From Candidatus Cryptobacteroides faecavium (GTDB lineage: Bacteria; Bacteroidota; Bacteroidia; Bacteroidales; UBA932): 40,911 nucleotides of DNA. The position numbers and the translations under genes are program-made. Positions 35,625-40,911 of this stretch are shown here, piece by piece. Each line of letters opens with the position of its first letter. Within the stretch, counting starts at the first letter, position 1. Below the pieces are notes generated by a model, which was not told the origin of the DNA, made no database searches, and saw only the letters and a list, made by a program, of their open reading frames with translations. The stretch lies in assembly GCA_017694995.1 (NCBI GenBank), contig JADIMB010000063.1:1-40911 (forward strand), in the 5' to 3' direction.

Positions 35625-38315
35625 TCATTTCTCCGTGAAGCGGTATCGTATGCCTATCATGAAGGTCTGGGCGTTCCATTCCCTGCGCTCTATCACACCC
35701 CCATTGTAGCGTTCATAGCTGAGGGAGGATGTATGCGCGCTCGGATGGACATAGCGAAGGAGCGGCGAGTTCAGCAGGTTGCCGGCTTTTGCGAAGATGG
35801 ACACCCCGGCCCGGAAACTTTTTTCAAGCGATGCGTCCAGTGAGAAGTACCCCGCCTCCCAGATGTCGTCATCCACCCAGCTCGACACCTCGCTCAGACG
35901 CTTTCCCGTGTAGCTCCCGGAGACCTGGGCCTCAAGGCCGCATTTCTGGAAATTGAAAAGGAAGGAGAGATTGGCCACATGGGCCGCCTGGCCGTAAAGA
36001 GGCCTGGTCTGGCTGACGGTGATGACATCCGGGCCGTCCATAGCCCGCTTGTCTGTAGTGATGGCAGAGTGGGTATAAGTGTAGTTGGCCTTTATGCCGA
36101 ACCAGCTGAAGTACTTCATGGCATCCACCTCGACACCGTAGTTCATGGCGTCACCGAAGTTCATAGGCTTGAGGAAAGTCTCCTGCCCTTCGGTCACGAG
36201 CCCGTACTCGATCGGGTCGTAGATGTTCTTCCAGAAGAACCCCACCATGAACTGTTCCGAGGACTTGGGGAAGAATTCGTAGCGGAGGTCGATATTGTCC
36301 GCCACAGTATGTTTGAGGTCAGGATTGCCCTTCTCGTCATAGTCCTCGTTCAGGATAGTATAAGGGACGATTTCAAAAAAGCCAGGACGGTTGATGGAAC
36401 GCCCGTAGGAAAAACGCAGGTTGGCGTTCCTGTGGACGCTGTATTTCACATGCAGACTCGGCAGGAAATCCGTATAGTCCTGGCTGCCTTCTGAATCTGT
36501 GTTTCTCGGATAATCAAGCACATAGCCCTGCGATGTATGTTCCGCACGCAGGCCTGCGATCACCTCGAGCCTGTCCATGGAGAACTTCGCCATGAGATAG
36601 CCCGCACCTATCCTCTCGGAAGCATCGTAGTTCAGCGGGTCCCCGATGTTGCCGTAAGGACGCGGCGTCAGAAGGAGCTCGTCGAAGTCGTTCCAGTCCT
36701 CCCCGTAGTACTGCGGGTCGCGTATGCCGGTGGAAGAGTCGAAGGTGTATTCGTTGAAGAAGCTGTCCCTGGACTTGTCCCTGTACATCCCGCCGGCCTT
36801 CAGCAGAAGGGATGACGCCCCGGTGAAGTCGAAACGGTAGCTCAGGTCTGCATATCCGGCGAAATCACGGTCGGAGTTGTGCTCCCAGCGACGGTCTGCA
36901 GAGTCGGTATTGTACAGGTGGGTGCCGTTCATGTATATCCTCGCATTGTCCGGGGTGATGCTGTATGCCCTGGAGAATACGCCGGTCCAGTCGAGTTTAA
37001 GCCTGCCGTCCTCCAGGAAGGAATGTTCGCCCTTGAGGGTGGTGTTGAAGATGTACTGCCTGTTGTACTTCATCCTCACTGTCCATTCCCTGTCATCACG
37101 GCCGTCACGCACCTCGCTTTCCCTCATGTCCATATATCCGGCGTAAAGCATCAGCTTGTGCCTTCCTGAGAACCTGTAGTCCAGTTTCAGGTGGGCCCCG
37201 AGGCGGTCCTGTTCCTCAGAGTAGGTACGGACTTCTGTCCCGTAGGTATTGGATCCGGGCTTGTAGTACAGGTCACTGTCCTTCCCGCGGAAAAGATTCT
37301 GCCAGCTCAGCGCGGCCATGACCCCCAGGCGGCCCCCGAAATACCTGTCGCCGAACGAGAGACCTCCTGTCAGGTCAGGTCGCGGACGGTGCGAGCGCAC
37401 AGAGAGGTTCTCCATAGTGAAATCGTCCGCGGTGACGGCATAGTTCTCCGGACGGCCCATACGCTCGTATGGGGACTGTTTCTGTATCGCCCTGGTATTG
37501 AACGATTTGAAATCACGGTCAAAGAAAAGAGCGCTGTAGCCTGTGGCCACATTGGCATTTATCTCCATCTTATCCGGGGCATCCTTCATCACGAGATTTA
37601 CCGCTCCCCCGATACCGTCGCCCTCCATGTCGGCTGTAAGCGACTTGGTGACTTCCAGACGGTCGAGCATCTCGGAAGGGAATATGTCCAGCGGGACGAA
37701 CCTGTTCTTGTTGTCAGGGCTAGGAATCTTCACCCCGTTCACTAGAGTGTAGTTGTAGCGCTTGTCCATACCGCGGAGTATGGCGTAACGGCCCTCGCCG
37801 CTGCTGTTCCTCTCGATGGTGACCCCCGACATCCTCTTTATGACATTCGCCACGGTCACATCAGGAGAAAGCTCCATAGCCCTTGCGCTCATGACATTCA
37901 CCACGTTCATGGCGGCTTTCTCTATCCCTCTGGCACTTGCCTCGGTCTTGCCGTGGTTTTCAGCCGCCACTACCGCCCCCTCCAGCACAATGCTGTCTTT
38001 CACCAGGCTGATGACAAGGGCCTCATCTCCACCTGCATACACCACTTCCACATCCTTGTAGCCGATGAGTGAGCAGACAAGAGTCTTGGAACCTTCCGCG
38101 TCCGCCCTCATGGAGAACGAGCCGTCGAGCCCGGACATGGCCCACCGGTCCGGCTGCTCCTTTATAGTGATTGCTGCACCGATGACCTCCTCCCCGGTCT
38201 CGGCATCTATAATCTTCCCTTTGATGTCCATTTCTGGCGCGGCTGAGGCCGGAAAGGTTTCCAAAAAAATTGCAATAAAAGCTGAAACAATTGATAATAA
38301 GCGTTTTATAACCAT
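35625..38315 (-). CDS. TonB-dependent receptor with carboxypeptidase-like N-terminal domain
   Basis: 896 aa. A signal peptide (about 1-25) is followed by a carboxypeptidase-regulatory-like domain (about 29-110; IKGKIIDAETGEEVIGAAI). The plug domain shows SPDVTVANVIKRMSGVTIERN, YAILRGMDKRYNYTLVNGVKIP and RLEVTKSLTADMEGDGIGGAVN. A large barrel ends in TFMIGIRYRFTEK. The plug wording (MSGVT, EGDGIGGAVN) is that of the TonB-receptor group with no SusD partner, not of SusC. It heads an operon with the beta-helix and phosphoesterase lipoproteins. The substrate is unknown; a phosphorylated compound is suggested by the last gene. Confidence 0.9.
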   Translation of the reverse strand: MVIKRLLSIVSAFIAIFLETFPASAAPEMDIKGKIIDAETGEEVIGAAITIKEQPDRWAMSGLDGSFSMRADAEGSKTLVCSLIGYKDVEVVYAGGDEALVISLVKDSIVLEGAVVAAENHGKTEASARGIEKAAMNVVNVMSARAMELSPDVTVANVIKRMSGVTIERNSSGEGRYAILRGMDKRYNYTLVNGVKIPSPDNKNRFVPLDIFPSEMLDRLEVTKSLTADMEGDGIGGAVNLVMKDAPDKMEINANVATGYSALFFDRDFKSFNTRAIQKQSPYERMGRPENYAVTADDFTMENLSVRSHRPRPDLTGGLSFGDRYFGGRLGVMAALSWQNLFRGKDSDLYYKPGSNTYGTEVRTYSEEQDRLGAHLKLDYRFSGRHKLMLYAGYMDMRESEVRDGRDDREWTVRMKYNRQYIFNTTLKGEHSFLEDGRLKLDWTGVFSRAYSITPDNARIYMNGTHLYNTDSADRRWEHNSDRDFAGYADLSYRFDFTGASSLLLKAGGMYRDKSRDSFFNEYTFDSSTGIRDPQYYGEDWNDFDELLLTPRPYGNIGDPLNYDASERIGAGYLMAKFSMDRLEVIAGLRAEHTSQGYVLDYPRNTDSEGSQDYTDFLPSLHVKYSVHRNANLRFSYGRSINRPGFFEIVPYTILNEDYDEKGNPDLKHTVADNIDLRYEFFPKSSEQFMVGFFWKNIYDPIEYGLVTEGQETFLKPMNFGDAMNYGVEVDAMKYFSWFGIKANYTYTHSAITTDKRAMDGPDVITVSQTRPLYGQAAHVANLSFLFNFQKCGLEAQVSGSYTGKRLSEVSSWVDDDIWEAGYFSLDASLEKSFRAGVSIFAKAGNLLNSPLLRYVHPSAHTSSLSYERYNGGVIERREWNAQTFMIGIRYRFTEK

Positions 38316-38316
38316 A

Positions 38317-38365
38317 AGAAACCATTAACCGGCTGCAAAAGTAGCCGTTAATGGTTTCTCAAAAA
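38317..38365 (-). promoter_or_regulatory. TonB-receptor promoter inside a 17-bp inverted repeat
   Basis: On the minus strand AGAAACCATTAACGGCT is followed by the complement arm AGCCGGTTAATGGTTTCT (one bulged base); the arms are 38343-38359 and 38317-38334. The space between them is filled by TACTTTTG (38336-38343), a perfect -7 box. TTTTTG at 38360-38365 is a possible -33, 16 nt away and slightly close. The start site would fall in the downstream arm, about 14 nt before the ATG. In DNA it is a classic operator layout; in RNA only the 3' arm would be transcribed. Confidence 0.6.
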
Positions 38366-38398
38366 TGTAGAAAAGGATAAGATTTTGTTACTAATGTT

Positions 38399-38482
38399 AA
38401 CGTCAGTTCGACGAATTTATATTTAACAATATCATAATCAATATTTTATCATTTTTGACCTGAATCCGTCACACTGACGTTA
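38399..38482. promoter_or_regulatory. Paired inverted copies of the TAACGTCAG motif
   Basis: TAACGTCAGTTCGACG begins at 38398, with AACGTCAGTTCGACG identical to 2965-2979. TAACGTCAG recurs inverted as CTGACGTTA at 38474-38482. The first is preceded on the minus strand by TAAATTCG, one base off a -7 box. Together they lie in the 336-bp gap (38316-38651) between the TonB receptor and the S46 peptidase; the rest of the gap is promoter and repeat copy D. Confidence 0.45.
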
Positions 38483-38497
38483 GGGGGATTTCCTCCG

Positions 38498-38640
38498 GAA
38501 ATCCTGACTGTCCACCCCCAGTCACCTGCGGTGACAGCCCCGTCGGGGCATGCGGCTCCGCTACACTCCGCCGGCACCTGCGCTGCTCTGTTTCCTTCTG
38601 GAAACCTCGCTGACGCTCCGGTGCGGCCCTGAAGGGCCCT
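38498..38640. repeat. Multi-hairpin intergenic repeat, copy D
   Basis: Full copy of the repeat seen at the left end, 38 kb away and in the same orientation. It keeps the lead-in AAATCCTGACTGTCCACCCC, GTCACCTGCGGTGAC, GCCCCGTCGGGGC, the CGGC/GCCG stem, GTTTCC-TTCT-GGAAAC (loop changed, stem kept) and the closing GGCCCTGAAGGGCC. It starts 12 bp beyond the S46 peptidase stop, just as the left-end copies lie past bioF. Confidence 0.85.
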
Positions 38641-38651
38641 CCTATCTTATA

Positions 38652-40911
38652 TTAAAAGCCGAGCTCATCCAGGATATATCCCATCCCGGCATAGCGGTCA
38701 AGCGTCCAGAGCACGAAACGGATATCAACGCAGACACATTTGTTGTACCCCGGGGTATAATACGAATCGCTCGCGAGGGACTCCTTGTTGCCGTCAAACG
38801 CAAGTCCGACAAGACGACCGTCTGCATCAAGCACCGGGCTTCCGGAATTGCCCCCGGTGATATCATTGTCAGTCAGGAAGTCGACATACATTGGTGCAGA
38901 CCCTTCCTGTCCGCCCTGCATCCTGTCCCCGCCTGCCCAGCGGCCCCAGTCGCGGGCTTCCAGAAGCGCCCTCCAGTCATCGTGCAGAGTGAACTCATAC
39001 TTGCCGGGGTCGTATTTCTCCAGGATACCGTCCGTAGTGCTGCGCCATGAGCATATAACACCGTCATACGGCTCGACAGGGCCTACGGTGCCGTAGGAAA
39101 TGCGCATGGTGGAATTGGCGTCAGGATATTGCGGGACACCCTCCGACAGATTCATCTGATAAAGCGCATGAGTGTATTCCTTTGAAAGGGCCAGGATGTC
39201 AGGGTCGCCCTCTATGGCAGAAAGGCTGTCGTTGAACTCCCTGATGCCTATATCCTGGAAAAACCTGAACATCGGGTCCTGCTGATATTCCTCTATGGTA
39301 TGGTCTTCAGACACGTAGGCGGAAAGCCTCTGCATGTCGGTAAGGAAACTCCGGTCCCAGAGCCATTGCGTGAGGGCGGCATAGTCGCACGTGCCGTCTT
39401 CACGGGTGAACTCCGCCTTGAGCTTCTTCTGGTAAGGGCCGGTCCAGACAGAGTCCACATTGTCATAGAACATTCTCACCGCATATTCCAGAAGATCCCT
39501 TTCCACCCTCAGGTCGATGGCATCATACTCCCTGAAAAGATGTTTCGAGACCGCATCGAACCTGTCTCCGCGGAAACGGTAGCGGCGGCAGCACCTGACT
39601 TCGGCGGAATCAGGTCCTCCGGGATCTATCACTCTGTGCGGCCTTATCCCGCGGCTTCTTAACACCTCGGTCTTCATCACGTTGATCCTCGGGATGATCC
39701 GCGAGAAACGCGTCCCGCGGACAAGCGTCTCGCGGTAGTAGGCCATGTCCCTTTCTATCCGTTCCGTGGCAGCATACTTCTCCTCCAGCATATCCAGAAG
39801 TCCTCCCCATCTGGAAGCGCGGGAAGGATCCGACATGATCCAGGACTGCATCCTTTCCTCAAGGCCGCGCTTCCTGTCCGTCACACCGAAGCGTCTGTAG
39901 CACTGCACCTCACCCTCATTCATCTCCTGGACATTGCTCAGTGAAAAATAGTAGTCCGAATATTTGAGCCGCACCGACGGGTCACTGTCCATCCAAGACC
40001 CGATTATGGCCATCTGGTCGGCACGGAGCCTGTTCGACACCGGCAGGGTGACCTTTTCCTTGAAGTCCACCCCGTATGAGGAACTGTATCTGTCCGTACG
40101 GCCAGGGAAGCCTATCACCATGGTGAAATCACCCGGCCTGTATCCGTCCAGTGAGATTTCAAGCTTTCTCTCCGGCACCAGAGGCACGTTAAGTCCGGAA
40201 TACTCTGCAGGACTCCCGTCAGGTGCCGTGTATATGCGGTACAGGGCGAAGTCGCACTTGTGCTGCGGCCATTCCCAGTTGTCTATGTCACCTCCGAATG
40301 CCGCTACAGACACAGGAGGTGCGGCCACCAGGCGGACATCGCTGTAGACTTCATACAGGGCGATATAATACCTGGAGCCCGACCACATGGAAGAGAACCA
40401 CGCCTGTAAGCCTGTCTGTCCGCTGTATTTCTTCTCCATCAGGTATGCCAGCTTCCTTGAGCCTATGACCTGCCCCTTTGACTGCGCCTCTTCCAGCACC
40501 GACTCGGCCTCAGAGGTGACATCCAGGACTTTCTTCAGGAAAAACACTTTCTTCCCCCGTATCGGGACTTCCTGGTCGGAAGTCATGGCCCAGAACCCGT
40601 CTTCCAGGTAGTTATGTTCCTGAGTACTGAGTCTGTAGACATCAGAATATGCACAATGATGATTGGTTATCATCAGCCCGCGGTCAGAAATGATGCTTCC
40701 GGTGCAGCCGAACTCGAGAGACACCACGGCATCCGACAGCGAGGCGCCCTCCGCGTCCGCATTGTAAATCTCGTTTGCAGACAGTCTCAGCCCCCTTTCC
40801 TGCATCTTTTTCTCCAGGGCCTGGTCTATGGCGTTTATCATCCACATACCCTCGTCCGCCATCACGGGCAGGCACATCAGGGCGGAAATGACAATTAGTA
40901 AATATCTGTGT
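38652..40911 (-). CDS. S46 dipeptidyl-peptidase, DPP7-type (partial at window edge)
   Basis: Serine exopeptidase that removes dipeptides from oligopeptides in the periplasm, as expected of an amino-acid-fermenting Bacteroidales. The frame stays open past the first ATG (40877) to the edge, reading HRYLLIVISALMCLPVMA, so the true start and part of the signal peptide lie outside the window. The catalytic His is in ITNHHC and the Ser in DITGGNSGSPV. The residue 18 positions after this Ser, which fixes S1 specificity in the family (Arg in DPP11, Gly in DPP7), is Gly in GLAFDGN. Hydrophobic or aliphatic P1 preference is therefore expected. Confidence 0.9.
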   Translation of the reverse strand, partial: HRYLLIVISALMCLPVMADEGMWMINAIDQALEKKMQERGLRLSANEIYNADAEGASLSDAVVSLEFGCTGSIISDRGLMITNHHCAYSDVYRLSTQEHNYLEDGFWAMTSDQEVPIRGKKVFFLKKVLDVTSEAESVLEEAQSKGQVIGSRKLAYLMEKKYSGQTGLQAWFSSMWSGSRYYIALYEVYSDVRLVAAPPVSVAAFGGDIDNWEWPQHKCDFALYRIYTAPDGSPAEYSGLNVPLVPERKLEISLDGYRPGDFTMVIGFPGRTDRYSSSYGVDFKEKVTLPVSNRLRADQMAIIGSWMDSDPSVRLKYSDYYFSLSNVQEMNEGEVQCYRRFGVTDRKRGLEERMQSWIMSDPSRASRWGGLLDMLEEKYAATERIERDMAYYRETLVRGTRFSRIIPRINVMKTEVLRSRGIRPHRVIDPGGPDSAEVRCCRRYRFRGDRFDAVSKHLFREYDAIDLRVERDLLEYAVRMFYDNVDSVWTGPYQKKLKAEFTREDGTCDYAALTQWLWDRSFLTDMQRLSAYVSEDHTIEEYQQDPMFRFFQDIGIREFNDSLSAIEGDPDILALSKEYTHALYQMNLSEGVPQYPDANSTMRISYGTVGPVEPYDGVICSWRSTTDGILEKYDPGKYEFTLHDDWRALLEARDWGRWAGGDRMQGGQEGSAPMYVDFLTDNDITGGNSGSPVLDADGRLVGLAFDGNKESLASDSYYTPGYNKCVCVDIRFVLWTLDRYAGMGYILDELGF

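Noticed and set aside
38550-39050. 166-aa plus-strand ORF that starts inside repeat copy D and includes SLTLRCGPEGP
   Set aside because: The opening is a translation of the repeat (the same words appear in copies A and B out of any gene context) and the rest is antisense to the S46 peptidase.

Overview
The window is about 41 kb of Bacteroidota chromosome, almost certainly a gut-type Bacteroidales. The evidence is a SusC/SusD pair, many short-leader lipoproteins, a TPR/one-TM/HTH regulator of the kind found beside polysaccharide utilization loci, an S46 dipeptidyl-peptidase, and repeated matches to the Bacteroidetes -7 promoter element TAnnTTTG in intergenic gaps. GC is a little above 50 percent, which would suit Alistipes-like or uncultured Bacteroidales lineages, but the genus cannot be fixed from sequence alone. 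No rRNA, tRNA, CRISPR array, transposase or integrase was seen.

Layout. (1) 1-457: tandem copies of a GC-rich multi-hairpin intergenic repeat; one more copy lies at 38498-38640. (2) 458-4185: biotin genes bioF, bioA, bioB (minus). (3) 4169-10661: guaB, a PpiC-like lipoprotein, a SurA-like double-parvulin protein and an OstA/LptA-like protein, tightly packed on the minus strand and leading into bioB. (4) 10725-14447: a TIGR01212-type radical SAM protein and galE (minus), then dacB (plus). (5) 14444-18253: two paralogous FucP/GluP-type sugar permeases on either side of a ROK sugar kinase. (6) 18344-29782: a polysaccharide utilization locus in the order susC, susD, GH30, surface glycan-binding lipoprotein, GH3, membrane-bound TPR/HTH regulator. 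(7) 30119-33093 (plus): a fused NapH/NapG-like polyferredoxin and a Tat-targeted lipoprotein aldo/keto reductase with two ferredoxin-type clusters. (8) 33140-38315 (minus): TonB-dependent receptor, beta-helix lipoprotein, metallophosphoesterase lipoprotein. (9) 38652 to the right edge: S46 dipeptidyl-peptidase, DPP7-type by its S1 residue, cut by the window edge.

How the genes fit together. Regions 5 and 6 read as one functional chain. A GH30 endo-enzyme, SusCD import, GH3 exo-cleavage to glucose, inner-membrane hexose uptake and ROK phosphorylation would take a beta-glucan to glucose-6-phosphate. The SusC-SusD-GH30-lipoprotein-GH3 order matches the known Bacteroides beta-1,6-glucan locus, so fungal or yeast beta-1,6-glucan (gentio-oligosaccharide) is the best substrate guess. 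Regions 7 and 8 are the least explained. Region 7 looks like an extracytoplasmic electron-transfer pair. Region 8 looks like a TonB-linked organophosphate (or phospho-glycan) scavenging set whose promoter lies inside a 17-bp inverted repeat.

Several ORF-track starts were shortened because leader peptides, promoters or upstream genes show that an internal Met is the real start (bioA, OstA, SurA-like, guaB, first permease, aldo/keto reductase).
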